From contig NZ_CAKPTG010000005.1 in assembly GCF_934190775.1 (NCBI RefSeq), positions 86,927-150,926 of the forward strand: a stretch of DNA of 64,000 nucleotides, read 5' to 3'. The position numbers were made by a program, and so were the translations under genes. Positions within the stretch are counted from its first letter, which is position 1, and each line of letters starts with the position of its first letter. The notes beneath the pieces were generated by a model. The model saw nothing but the letters and a program-made list of their open reading frames with translations, was not told where the DNA came from and did no database searches. This document shows, piece by piece, positions 35,834-43,639 of the stretch. The stretch comes from an uncultured Phascolarctobacterium sp. (GTDB lineage: Bacteria > Bacillota > Negativicutes > Acidaminococcales > Acidaminococcaceae).

Positions 35834-35929
35834 TTTATAATTCTACAAAACGAAGGGAAAATCCTTTTTATTGGGGAAATTAGTGGGATTAAGAAAAAAG
35901 CAGACTCTGAGTTTTTACTCAAAATCTGC
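35834..35929. repeat. 96-bp direct repeat, copy 2
   Basis: Copy of 35224-35319, offset 610 bases, one mismatch (T for G). Its terminator follows the small gene at 35957-36106. Confidence 0.95.
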
Positions 35930-35956
35930 TTAGTCTATCATTAAATTTTAAATAAG

Positions 35957-36106
35957 CTATTCATTCTCTCTTCTAGGCATACTACTCTCAAGGTATTTTT
36001 TGATAATCTCTAATTGTTCTTCAACTGTTTTAGGTGAATCATCAAGGACGAATCCCTGAAAATCGTCCGTTCTATTGTCACCTGCAACTTGTTTTTCTTT
36101 TTCCAT
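35957..36106 (-). CDS. 49-residue hypothetical protein
   Basis: Starts MEKEKQVAGDNRTDDFQGF and ends KKYLESSMPRRENE; strongly charged, with a helical C-terminal half (VEEQLEIIKKYLE). AGAGGAG stands 9 bases before the ATG, and a terminator in repeat copy 2 follows, so expression is likely. I do not recognise the family; an antitoxin or immunity role is conceivable but unsupported. Confidence 0.6.
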   Translation of the reverse strand: MEKEKQVAGDNRTDDFQGFVLDDSPKTVEEQLEIIKKYLESSMPRRENE

Positions 36107-36154
36107 ACTAAAAGACTCCTCTTTACAAAACCAAATATATATTCACCAAAATAT

Positions 36155-36184
36155 TTGACACACTGCAACACACAGCGTTATAAT
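36155..36184 (+). promoter_or_regulatory. strong plus-strand promoter
   Basis: TTGACA (36155-36160), 18-base spacer, TATAAT (36179-36184), upstream of the small membrane protein gene. The leader to 36306 shows nothing else. Confidence 0.8.
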
Positions 36185-36306
36185 ACAATTATAGTATGTA
36201 AACATTTTTTCGTCCATAAGTGTGTAAAGAATAACAATATTACTTGTATAAAGTTCTATTGCAAAACTAGCACTCATACATAAGACGTTAGAAAGGATTT
36301 CAATAA

Positions 36307-36603
36307 GTGATTTTTATGAAATTTGATGTCTTAATAATTTTGTTTTATATATTCTTTTGTGGCCTTGGTGCTTGGATAGGTGCAGCTGTGGGTTTAAGTT
36401 TAACTGCTGTAATTTGCTTTACCTTGAACATTGCTGAAGCAAACACTGCTTTTATCGTTTGGCCATGTATATTGATTTTCGGTCTGCTAGGCTTGTTTAT
36501 TGGTTTTGGACCAGCCTATGCAATCCATCTTATTTATCAATTTATATTTGACAATTTATTGCCAACGCTTTTTACTGTTGATTTTAACAAAACTAAGAAA
36601 TAA
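36307..36603 (+). CDS. small membrane protein
   Basis: 98 residues with two long hydrophobic segments (about 8-36 and 48-78) and a Gly-rich first helix (CGLGAWIGAAVG). The C-terminus is short and basic. GTG 36307 lies 9 bases after AAAGGA; an in-frame ATG at 36316 is the alternative. No family recognised. It belongs to the AT-rich accessory stretch. Confidence 0.6.
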   Translation: MIFMKFDVLIILFYIFFCGLGAWIGAAVGLSLTAVICFTLNIAEANTAFIVWPCILIFGLLGLFIGFGPAYAIHLIYQFIFDNLLPTLFTVDFNKTKK

Positions 36604-36615
36604 TACTCAACCAAT

Positions 36616-36653
36616 TCCATATCATGGATATCTGCCCTATATTGTGCCCTCTC
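36616..36653. repeat. 38-base segment shared with the prophage scaffold leader
   Basis: Matches 55374-55411 at 32-33 of 38 positions, including an unbroken 20-base run GCCCTATATTGTGCCCTCTC. In the prophage it lies directly upstream of the scaffold gene; here no phage gene remains next to it. Confidence 0.75.
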
Positions 36654-36790
36654 AATTACAATGATAAAAGAAAACAATAAACCTGTGACATTTTGTCACC
36701 AGTTGAAATTTCTACTCAAGCAGACGATAAAATCGTCTCTTACTTCTCAGAATCTATGATATAGTATAAGTAGTTAAAGGAGCTTCACTA

Positions 36791-37720
36791 ATGACTAACA
36801 TCGTTACTTTCAAAGATGAGCAATTAGAACTAGAAGTTAATATTTCACCTGAAGAAGATACCGTATGGTTAACACAATCGCAGATGGTTGATTTATTTTC
36901 TCGTGACCAATCTGTTATCGCAAGACACATTAGAAATATTTTTAAAGAAAGAGAATTAGACGAAAAAAGCAATATGCATTTTTTGCATATTACAAATTCC
37001 GACAAACCTGTAAAAATGTATTCTTTAGATGTCATTATCTCCGTTGGCTACCGTGTAAAATCTCCTCGTGGCGTTCTTTTCCGCAAGTGGGCAACCAATA
37101 TCCTTAAGCAATATTTAACAGAAGGATTTGCAATTAATGAAAAACGGTTAGCTGTGTTGAATAAAACAGTACAAATACAGTCTAATATTATAGGTGGACT
37201 TGTTGGTATTGATGCAGAAGATGTTTTGAAAGTGGTTCATGAGTATTCACGTTCTTTAGAACTGCTTGATGCCTATGATCATCAATGCGTTGCTATACCT
37301 GAAGGTTCTAAATGCTCTTATCTGCTTAAGTATGGCGAATGCATGAAGCTTATAAAAAGTATGGAATTTAGCCAGACATCTGATGTGTTTGGCGTGGAAA
37401 AAGAACCCGGCAAATTAGAAGGTATTTTATCTGCTATCTATCAAAGTGCATTTGGTCAAGATGCATATCCATCACTAGAAGAAAAAGCAGCTAATCTGCT
37501 CTACTTCTTAGTAAAGGACCATCCATTTAATGATGGCTGCAAACGTATCGCAGCAGCTCTGTTCTTATATTTCCTAAACCAGAATAACGCGCTATATAAC
37601 GATGGTAATAAAATTATCAGCGACAGTGCTCTTGTTGCCATCACCCTTATGATTGCAGAATCACGCCCAGAAGAAAAAGAAATTATGATTCAGGTTATTA
37701 TAAATTTCCTGCATTGGTAA
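36791..37720 (+). CDS. RhuM-type protein with C-terminal Fic/Doc domain
   Basis: 309 residues. The N-terminal 120 residues are RhuM-like (WLTQSQMVDLFSRDQSVIARHI, YSLDVIISVGYRVKSPRG, FRKWAT). The C-terminal part is a Fic fold with HPFNDGCKR near residue 253, the catalytic loop HPFxxGN(G/K)R in which the Asn is replaced by Cys. Fic proteins transfer AMP or other phosphate-containing groups. The RhuM family name comes from Salmonella pathogenicity island 3; its role is unknown. TTAAAGGAG precedes the start. It lies next to phage remnants. Confidence 0.88.
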   Translation: MTNIVTFKDEQLELEVNISPEEDTVWLTQSQMVDLFSRDQSVIARHIRNIFKERELDEKSNMHFLHITNSDKPVKMYSLDVIISVGYRVKSPRGVLFRKWATNILKQYLTEGFAINEKRLAVLNKTVQIQSNIIGGLVGIDAEDVLKVVHEYSRSLELLDAYDHQCVAIPEGSKCSYLLKYGECMKLIKSMEFSQTSDVFGVEKEPGKLEGILSAIYQSAFGQDAYPSLEEKAANLLYFLVKDHPFNDGCKRIAAALFLYFLNQNNALYNDGNKIISDSALVAITLMIAESRPEEKEIMIQVIINFLHW

Positions 37721-37727
37721 GATATAA

Positions 37728-38051
37728 CGTATTCGTAATGCCAACGAAATACAAAAATCCCCCGGCGCTACCAACACCGAGCGCAGTGCGGAGCGTGTTA
37801 CCAGCACGCAGCCGCTTTGTAATCCCTCAATTCATGGCAAGAACCTGCTCTACGTCTTTCATGATAACGGCAGCAACCTGCGCGACCAAGGTGTTTCCGT
37901 TGAAGATATCTGCGAGCTGTTAGGCCACAATGACGCAGAATTCACCAGGCGCACCTATGCGCTGCCTTTAGAAAATACTCATAAAAAGGCTATCGACTTC
38001 TACGAAGAAAAATTAAAAAGAAAACTTGTGAACTTTTTTGTGAAATATTAG
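37728..38051 (+). pseudogene. tyrosine integrase, C-terminal remnant
   Basis: The frame is open from 37728 to the stop at 38049. The second half translates to VSVEDICELLGHNDAEFTRR then TYALPLENTHKKA, the last conserved block of phage integrases (LGH and catalytic Tyr in RRTYA). The part before has lost the catalytic Arg and HxxR boxes (HDNGSNLRDQG has Asn where the R should be), and no start is visible. It is a deletion remnant, pointing toward the attachment site. Confidence 0.8.
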
Positions 38052-38085
38052 AGAATCGGAGTTAAAATACCGGTTCTCTATTTTT
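38050..38085 (+). terminator. terminator after the integrase remnant
   Basis: AGAGAATCGG pairs with CCGGTTCTCT, followed by ATTTTTA. Confidence 0.7.
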
Positions 38086-38145
38086 ATGCAGGAATTTTTG
38101 CGAATTATAAAGCCTAAATATCCCGTATTACCTAGCGTTCCGAGG

Positions 38146-38167
38146 GATTGTTGACAGATTGTTGACA
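38146..38167. repeat. tandem 11-bp repeat, possible integrase arm sites (left)
   Basis: GATTGTTGACA twice in a row, between the integrase remnant and the tRNA fragment. The 11-base period puts the sites on one helix face. Similar sites lie at 38430-38452. Confidence 0.6.
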
Positions 38168-38217
38168 GAATCACCCTTTTATAAAGTAATTCAAATACTG
38201 TTTTTAGTCGCAAATAC

Positions 38218-38245
38218 AAAAAGAACCGCATTCTCATGCGGTTCC
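38218..38245 (-). terminator. terminator downstream of the tRNA 3' end
   Basis: GAACCGCAT-GAGA-ATGCGGTTC followed by TTTTTG on the minus strand. Confidence 0.85.
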
Positions 38246-38259
38246 TGAAGTTTTTAATT

Positions 38260-38305
38260 TGGTCGGGGCGGCGAGATTCGAACTCACGGCCTCTTGTACC
38301 CGAAG
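38260..38305 (-). tRNA. tRNA-Pro(CGG) 3' fragment, attachment-site core
   Basis: On the minus strand: TTCGGGT (anticodon loop with CGG), ACAAG, AGGCC, GTGAG-TTCGAAT-CTCGC (T arm), CGCCCCG, discriminator A, CCA. The 5' half is missing: the bases before the loop (GTTAC) do not pair with ACAAG. This is the displaced 3' end expected when an element integrates into a tRNA gene. An intact copy should lie beyond the right edge of the window. Confidence 0.82.
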
Positions 38306-38429
38306 TAACAAAATATAATTTCATTGCGATTTACAGAGAGTTGGGGGAAGCTGAAAAGGCGCTTGCTATCTGCGTTTCTCGCTATTATGACTTAAAATCG
38401 CTTAATTGGTTCTACAAGTTTCTAGAAAT

Positions 38430-38452
38430 AATATTGGACAAATATTGGACAA
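38430..38452. repeat. tandem 11-bp repeat, possible integrase arm sites (right)
   Basis: AATATTGGACA twice with 11-base period, right of the tRNA fragment, in the same orientation as the left pair and matching it at 7 of 11 positions. Confidence 0.6.
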
Positions 38453-38477
38453 AAATCAGCTTGTTTTGAATATGAAA

Positions 38478-39065
38478 TCAGTCAAAATAAAGATTTCCAT
38501 CAAACTCTTTACCATCAACACAGTACCCGTCAGTGTACTGCCACATACTAGCATTCGGCCAGTCGCAGCGCCCGCCCCACTGAGCTACCCAATATGGCAC
38601 ATAACTAGCAAGTTGCTCTGTGTCAATCTGATGCTCTAACCAATCCAGGCCAGCATATACACCACAACTATAGCCACTGCGGTTACACTCACAGATAAAT
38701 TCACTGCACATTGCAGTAATCTCCTGACGTGAAGGCATACCATGACGCTGTTTATATCCGTCTGCATCTTCCATGTCAAACCATATACCCATTTCCAGCT
38801 TTTCGGGGCTTAATCCACAATCTGCTAGCGTCTCAACGACGAACCTTGCTTCCTCCTGCGCCCTTTCTGGTAATAATGCGTAACTGTAGTGATAAACACC
38901 AATTTTAAGGCCTGCAGCTAATGCGCCATTGATATTGTTGTAAAATTGGCTATCCAAATGATTCCGACCATAACCGATTCTGATAATAGCGAAATCTAAG
39001 CCAGGAGCTACCCGCCCCCAATCAACTGCACCATTATTTTCGCTTACGTCAATACCTCTTAACAT
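38478..39065 (-). CDS. GH25 endolysin (phage lysozyme)
   Basis: 195-residue glycoside hydrolase family 25 muramidase that cuts the peptidoglycan glycan chain at lysis. The barrel starts GIDVSENNGAVDW (catalytic Asp). The second acidic pair is in IWFDMEDADG near residue 97, and the end is SMWQYTDGYCVDG. No separate wall-binding domain and no signal peptide, so export needs the holin next door. It is the last gene of the phage late operon. Confidence 0.95.
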   Translation of the reverse strand: MLRGIDVSENNGAVDWGRVAPGLDFAIIRIGYGRNHLDSQFYNNINGALAAGLKIGVYHYSYALLPERAQEEARFVVETLADCGLSPEKLEMGIWFDMEDADGYKQRHGMPSRQEITAMCSEFICECNRSGYSCGVYAGLDWLEHQIDTEQLASYVPYWVAQWGGRCDWPNASMWQYTDGYCVDGKEFDGNLYFD

Positions 39066-39067
39066 CT

Positions 39068-39580
39068 TTACACCTTCTTCTTTTTGACAATATCAATCAA
39101 GCCTTTTACAGCCTCAACGCCAGCAGCGTTGAGGTTTTCTACTATACTCAACAATTCCGTCGCAGTTAAATAGCTGATGATTGTACTCACTGCCCATGCA
39201 GGCTTACTGAGCTCAACCATAATCAGATCCGCACTGGCAGCTGCCATTACGCATAGTAAATATATGCAAATCTTGCCTAAAAAACGGTGCTTCATAACTT
39301 CAGAAGAAATGAGCCCTGCACTTCTCGCCGCTTTGATGGCAATCAGCGATTGAAAAATAGTTGGCGCTGTTTTGCCTTGCTTAACCAGATAATCATGTGC
39401 AATCGCCAACCACTTAGTCAGACAGTCCAACACAACCAAAGCAGAAAACGCATAGAACAATATAGCGTGTTTGTGCAGCAATACAACCATGATCGCAGCC
39501 ATAGCAGTCTTATAAGACCAACCACTGTACAACGTTTTCCCTGCAGCAAGTGCCGATTCAAAAAATAATTTATAATTCAT
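39068..39580 (-). CDS. phage holin
   Basis: 170 residues with three hydrophobic segments (about 27-62, 100-125, 128-148) and a lysine-rich tail (IVKKKKV), matching the Cph1/phi-C31-like toxin-secretion holin family. It makes the membrane lesion that releases the endolysin encoded 2 bases downstream. Confidence 0.85.
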   Translation of the reverse strand: MNYKLFFESALAAGKTLYSGWSYKTAMAAIMVVLLHKHAILFYAFSALVVLDCLTKWLAIAHDYLVKQGKTAPTIFQSLIAIKAARSAGLISSEVMKHRFLGKICIYLLCVMAAASADLIMVELSKPAWAVSTIISYLTATELLSIVENLNAAGVEAVKGLIDIVKKKKV

Positions 39581-39616
39581 ATTTTTTCCTCCTTCGCCTT
39601 ATAATGAGCCTATCAA

Positions 39617-39694
39617 TTACAAGGCGTGATAAAAACCATGAGTCAAAGTATGCGCCGCGTTATAAACGGCCATACGTAAAGCTAAGAAATCCAT
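39617..39694 (-). CDS. 25-residue phage micro-ORF
   Basis: Reads MDFLALRMAVYNAAHTLTHG, then FYHAL. A perfect ribosome site AGGAGGT lies 6 bases before the ATG, between the DUF4376 gene and the holin gene. Its place recalls the short XkdX-like genes of other phages, but it is too short to assign. Confidence 0.6.
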   Translation of the reverse strand: MDFLALRMAVYNAAHTLTHGFYHAL

Positions 39695-39705
39695 CTCTTT
39701 ACCTC

Positions 39706-40206
39706 CTATAATTCTAATGTAACAGCATCGGTTTCTTCCGCCGTGCCTGCAGCTTCGACCTGTGCCTTAGCAGTTCTGTACGCAGTATGCAGTTTATTAC
39801 TGCGTGCGGCCACGGAAGCTATAATCATACGCAGGTCCTGAGCCGTAACCACAGCATCCTCATTGTCTGCCGTGGTCCAGCAGATTTTAGCGCCCTCTCC
39901 CTGAATATCGAGCGCAATTATCGCGGCTGCTATACGGTCACGGGCTTTACTGTCATAATCGTAGAGGTGCCCGCCATATTCTATCGGCTCGACCTCTGCA
40001 GCATCACGCTGGCGCTTCAGCTCCATGATTTTGCGCTGCTTAATCACTTCCAAAGGTTCTTCCTCATGCGTAACGGTTACGCCTAATTCTGCTAAGGCTT
40101 CATCGCCGATTGACAATGGGATAAACACGCCGTCTTTGCCTAGAATTTCAGATAACTCGTAAAGGGTAGAACAAACCTTTTCTTTGTACTTATATTTTGT
40201 TATCAA
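39706..40206 (-). CDS. DUF4376-domain phage tail-associated protein
   Basis: 166 residues. The C-terminal 110 residues fit DUF4376: helices around RDAAEVEPIEYGGHLYDYDSKARDR, then WTTADNEDAVVTAQDLRMI and a final long helix. Such proteins follow tail fibre genes and may assist fibre assembly; the exact role is unknown. Confidence 0.75.
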   Translation of the reverse strand: MITKYKYKEKVCSTLYELSEILGKDGVFIPLSIGDEALAELGVTVTHEEEPLEVIKQRKIMELKRQRDAAEVEPIEYGGHLYDYDSKARDRIAAAIIALDIQGEGAKICWTTADNEDAVVTAQDLRMIIASVAARSNKLHTAYRTAKAQVEAAGTAEETDAVTLEL

Positions 40207-40239
40207 TTTTAGTCACCTCATTTTATTGATAGGGTTTAC

Positions 40240-40560
40240 TTAAAAATGTAAAATTATTGGAATTACTTGGTTAATCTTAGCAGCAAGGTAAGAACCAACA
40301 TAAGCCGGAGCTACTTCATCATGCATAACAGTAATATCAATTTCTTTTAATGTGCAAGATTTTATAGTAGCGGGGAGAAACTGTGTACCATTCGGTGAAA
40401 AGGCTACAGAGGATACACGCACACCATTAGGAAGAGGGTTAGGCGACAGTTGTCCAAATGAATCATCTGTAAAACCAATCCAACCATCCAAATAACCAAC
40501 AATCATTTCTGCTTCTATGTCTTTTTCATTGCTTTTCATCATCATTCTATTAAGTCCCAT
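40240..40560 (-). CDS. hypothetical phage tail-region protein
   Basis: 106 residues from ATG 40560, which has GAGGTGAG just upstream. It starts MGLNRMMMKSNEKD and has a beta-rich rest (VSSVAFSPNGTQFLP). No known domain is recognised. It lies between a fibre-like gene and the DUF4376 gene. Confidence 0.6.
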   Translation of the reverse strand: MGLNRMMMKSNEKDIEAEMIVGYLDGWIGFTDDSFGQLSPNPLPNGVRVSSVAFSPNGTQFLPATIKSCTLKEIDITVMHDEVAPAYVGSYLAAKINQVIPIILHF

Positions 40561-40570
40561 TGCGCTCACC

Positions 40571-41377
40571 TCACGATAAATTAGATGCTTGTACAATGCT
40601 CGTTACATTACCGCTGGCATCTTTCAGCATCAAGATGTTCAACAGCAGACCTGCACTTGTGATAGCGAAGTCACTTGCACTACCAACATATTTAAGTGTT
40701 CCTGCATTAGTAATAATTAGAGGATAAGCACTATTATCCTCAACAGATGTAATATAGATGCTAAACACCGTGGATGAGGCATCAGTTGACAAAAAATCAG
40801 TGATAGTTTGTGCCATATCTAATGTGACTTCACTATTTGCAATATGATATACAACATTTGTAGCAGGAGCTATTGCAGCACCATCTGTATAGCTAACACC
40901 ATAAATTTCTTTTGCAATAGTCACTTCTTTACAAACAGCTCTCTTGAAAACTTGAGGTTCTTTCCATGAGTTAGCAGTATTCATTTTAGCATAAGTTTCA
41001 GTAATTACATTACCTTCACCATCTTGTGTAGCTTTGGCTGCTGTGCCTGTATAATTAAAAGCATTAATTGACCCTAAAATCTGTGTAACTTCACGCCACT
41101 CTATTTTAGTGCGCAAACCATTTAAACCGAAACCTGAAAAAATATCATTAGCATTGACTTTATTCCGCAATGCATCATAGATAACCTTGTTTTGGACAGG
41201 ATTTGTGCTGGTGGTCGACAGCTCAGTATCAATGGTAACCTTTTGCATCAGACCTACAATAGGGTTGCCGTCCGCGCCTGTCGCCTTTACTCCGTCTGCC
41301 AAATCGGCAGCGGTGACGGTATCACCGGTAAGGTCCACCAAGGTGTTACCGCCGTATACAACTTTATTCACTGCCAT
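40571..41377 (-). CDS. tail fibre-like protein
   Basis: 268 residues. The N-terminal 45 residues (VNKVVYGGNTLVDLTGDTVTAA) are a diverged copy of the start of the upstream gene's product. The rest is beta-rich, with TSTNPVQNKVIYDAL, a motif common in phage fibre and baseplate proteins. The end (LLNILMLKDASGNV) is probably exposed. It may be a host-recognition fibre. Confidence 0.65.
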   Translation of the reverse strand: MAVNKVVYGGNTLVDLTGDTVTAADLADGVKATGADGNPIVGLMQKVTIDTELSTTSTNPVQNKVIYDALRNKVNANDIFSGFGLNGLRTKIEWREVTQILGSINAFNYTGTAAKATQDGEGNVITETYAKMNTANSWKEPQVFKRAVCKEVTIAKEIYGVSYTDGAAIAPATNVVYHIANSEVTLDMAQTITDFLSTDASSTVFSIYITSVEDNSAYPLIITNAGTLKYVGSASDFAITSAGLLLNILMLKDASGNVTSIVQASNLS

Positions 41378-41388
41378 GAGTAATCTCC

Positions 41389-41979
41389 TTAACCGATTGT
41401 TACAGTAACACCGCCCTGAGGGTTATCACTTTCGTTGTACGGAATCGCCTCGATAACGACTTGGGATATGTAGTTATATCCTTTCGAGCTGTCCGGCAAA
41501 ATGGTTTGCTGAGAAGTAGACGGAGTCGCAGTTTTGGATTCGGCCTTAGCGCCCTCGGTGCCGCTCATGGTACCGGTTACGCCCAAAATTTTAACACCGC
41601 TTCTGATGTTGGTGGCAATAATCTTGGCCTGCTCGGTGGAGCTGATAGCAACCTTGCCAGAGCCGTCATGGTAACCGATGGGAATAGTGTAGGACTCGTC
41701 CTTGGTGCTGATAGTGCCAGTAACAGCACCATTATTTTTCATGGTACCGGTCAGTTTGACGCCATTTACGTAAGCAGTTTTTCCGGTAAGAATTTCCGCC
41801 ACAGCTACAGTAGCGTCGCTGGTGTCAGCATCAAATGTACAGGTACCGGTAATGGGTGCGCCACTCTTATCGTGGGTAGTATAATTCTTTAAGACTTTGT
41901 CCGCAGTTACTGTATCTGCAGTCAGGTCGATAAGGGTTTTGCCACCATACACAACTTTAGAAATATTTTTGTTAGCCAT
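41389..41979 (-). CDS. phage tail protein with repeated Ig-like beta segments
   Basis: 196 residues from ATG 41979 (MANKNISKVVYGG; AGGAGA lies 9 bases upstream). It is built of short repeats of the type 'VTADKVLKNYTTHDKSGAPITGT', 'LTGKTAYVNGVKLTGT', 'IRSGVKILGVTGT' (fragments only). Such repeats are common in phage tail-associated proteins of gut Bacillota. Its N-terminus is paralogous to that of the next gene. Confidence 0.65.
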   Translation of the reverse strand: MANKNISKVVYGGKTLIDLTADTVTADKVLKNYTTHDKSGAPITGTCTFDADTSDATVAVAEILTGKTAYVNGVKLTGTMKNNGAVTGTISTKDESYTIPIGYHDGSGKVAISSTEQAKIIATNIRSGVKILGVTGTMSGTEGAKAESKTATPSTSQQTILPDSSKGYNYISQVVIEAIPYNESDNPQGGVTVTIG

Positions 41980-42235
41980 TGATTTCAATCTCCTCTCCAA
42001 TATACACAGTAAGACCATCTGATAAATTGCTGGTCTCGTAATAAGGTATCTTTTTTACTGTAATATCCCGCTGCAGATAGCATTTGGCCGTCGGCAACAG
42101 ATAATCATCGTTGATCTGGGAGCGAGCAACATAGTCACCGGTATACGGCGAGCCCCCGAATCCTTCACGCACTGCACTAAGTGTCCCATGCAGAACAGCA
42201 GCTTTAGCTAAGGTCAAAGTACCTACAAGCTTCAT
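41972..42235 (-). CDS. small phage tail-region protein
   Basis: 87 residues (MKLVGTLTLAKAAVLHGTLS...). It ends with a beta-strand motif, KKIPYYETSNLSDGLTVYIG, that also resembles the C-terminus of the downstream protein (PYNESDNPQGGVTVTIG). Unrecognised. It overlaps both neighbours by 1-8 bases. Confidence 0.6.
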   Translation of the reverse strand: MKLVGTLTLAKAAVLHGTLSAVREGFGGSPYTGDYVARSQINDDYLLPTAKCYLQRDITVKKIPYYETSNLSDGLTVYIGEEIEING

Positions 42236-42561
42236 CAGTACGTCACCTCTTCCAAAAGCTGAAATTTATGTGGCGGGATAATCGTATCAACGAAGCCGTT
42301 GATACGTTTAAGCTCAATATCATATACATACATGCCAAACTCCATTTTCTCCGTGTCTTCCGGATGAATTGTTAACATGCCGTCCGTAATAGTTTTCTGA
42401 AGAACAATAGTCGGACTGCGTGTTGCTCTGCGCAAAGTAAACGTCAATACATCGTTGTCAGCCAACGCTACTGCATTGCCCGCTATATCAGTGACATCAA
42501 TTTTAAAAATACCGCTATCACCTCTAATCATGGCAATGTTGTTATCATGAACCGAAAACAT
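42235..42561 (-). CDS. baseplate/receptor-binding upper-domain-like protein
   Basis: 108 residues: IAMIRGDSGIFKIDVTD, LTFTLRR, MYVYDIELKRINGFVDTIIPPHKF. This pattern occurs in phage proteins similar to the BppU N-terminal domain that joins receptor-binding proteins to the baseplate. Domain call by look only. Confidence 0.6.
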   Translation of the reverse strand: MFSVHDNNIAMIRGDSGIFKIDVTDIAGNAVALADNDVLTFTLRRATRSPTIVLQKTITDGMLTIHPEDTEKMEFGMYVYDIELKRINGFVDTIIPPHKFQLLEEVTY

Positions 42562-42581
42562 CTATATCACCTCCTCCCAAA

Positions 42582-43361
42582 TTACCCGATAACCATAAAC
42601 GATGTAGTTATTTCGACCGCCCCAGATATGCCGTACTCGCCCTGATTAAAAAAACCTGTATAGCCATGTACACCTATTTTAATTGATGAGCTAGTCGAAA
42701 ACGTTATGTATAACCTGTAATTCGTTGTTACTTGCGGCGTATATCGCCAAAAATTGCAAGCAGAAAACGGGGCAATGAAAAACGGCTCATCAAATTTTAA
42801 AATAGTATTTTTAAAAACCTGTTGTGCATCATACAATTTTTCGGTGCATTTAAAATAATAATGTAGCACACGCAGATACTGTTCTTCTGAGCTAAATATA
42901 GGCTTACCATCCTTATTGTAAACAATTAATCCAGCGCCATGCTCAGGGACAATCAAGTCGCGATTGTTGTATTTGTAATATCTTATACGGCTCAAATACA
43001 CCTGTAGGCTTGACTCTGCATCCCCATACGTCGCATCAAACGGGATGATTATATTAATCATATATCTGTCTTGTATGCGCAGTGGGAAAAATTTAACAAG
43101 CTCATCGGCGGGCGCGCTAAAAGCCAATATCTCATTTATACTCTCGTCTACATCAAACGTAATCAATACATCCCAATGATTTTTATCTTGCCAATATTGA
43201 TATACCTCGTTGTTGCTTGGGATAAATTCCGTCCTCGAATTACATTTCTTATATTGCCTAATCTTGATAACTTTCCCGTTACGCACAAGATTTTGATAAT
43301 TGTCGTCAATCGTAACAATATTGTCATTGTTTTTGACTTCAAAATATTTAGTAATTGCCAT
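42582..43361 (-). CDS. hypothetical phage tail-tip-associated protein
   Basis: 259 residues, rich in Tyr and Asn and in beta strands (KYFEVKNNDNIVTIDDNYQNLV). It lies in the tail tip/fibre module, so a structural role is likely. No enzyme motif is seen. It overlaps the preceding gene by 14 bases. Confidence 0.65.
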   Translation of the reverse strand: MAITKYFEVKNNDNIVTIDDNYQNLVRNGKVIKIRQYKKCNSRTEFIPSNNEVYQYWQDKNHWDVLITFDVDESINEILAFSAPADELVKFFPLRIQDRYMINIIIPFDATYGDAESSLQVYLSRIRYYKYNNRDLIVPEHGAGLIVYNKDGKPIFSSEEQYLRVLHYYFKCTEKLYDAQQVFKNTILKFDEPFFIAPFSACNFWRYTPQVTTNYRLYITFSTSSSIKIGVHGYTGFFNQGEYGISGAVEITTSFMVIG

Positions 43362-43638
43362 AAATGAGCCTCATCCCGTTTGCGTATTTATTTGTTCCGA
43401 CGCCATAGATAGCGTCTGTCAAATATATCCAGTTAATCGTATTACCGTCGATTGTGATTTTGACTGGATACGAGCCACCGTCAGATATGCGATAAACGCA
43501 CGCCCATAACCTGCTATCGTCGCAGGTAATACTGCCTTGAGAATCGGTCAAATCAACTTTTCCCAACACACGACAAAGCGATGTGGTAACGCTTATTGTC
43601 GGACCGCCGCCTTTATATATCTCTATCCCTTGTGGCAT
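43348..43638 (-). CDS. hypothetical phage protein
   Basis: 96 residues (MPQGIEIYKGGGPTISVTTS...), beta-rich, directly after the tail tip gene with one base between. No domain recognised. Confidence 0.6.
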   Translation of the reverse strand: MPQGIEIYKGGGPTISVTTSLCRVLGKVDLTDSQGSITCDDSRLWACVYRISDGGSYPVKITIDGNTINWIYLTDAIYGVGTNKYANGMRLIYGNY

Positions 43639-43639
43639 T

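Noticed and set aside
38236..38469. 77-codon frame beginning with a GRRDSNSRPL-type sequence
   Set aside because: That peptide is the classic false product of reading a tRNA gene on the wrong strand; the region is the tRNA-Pro fragment.
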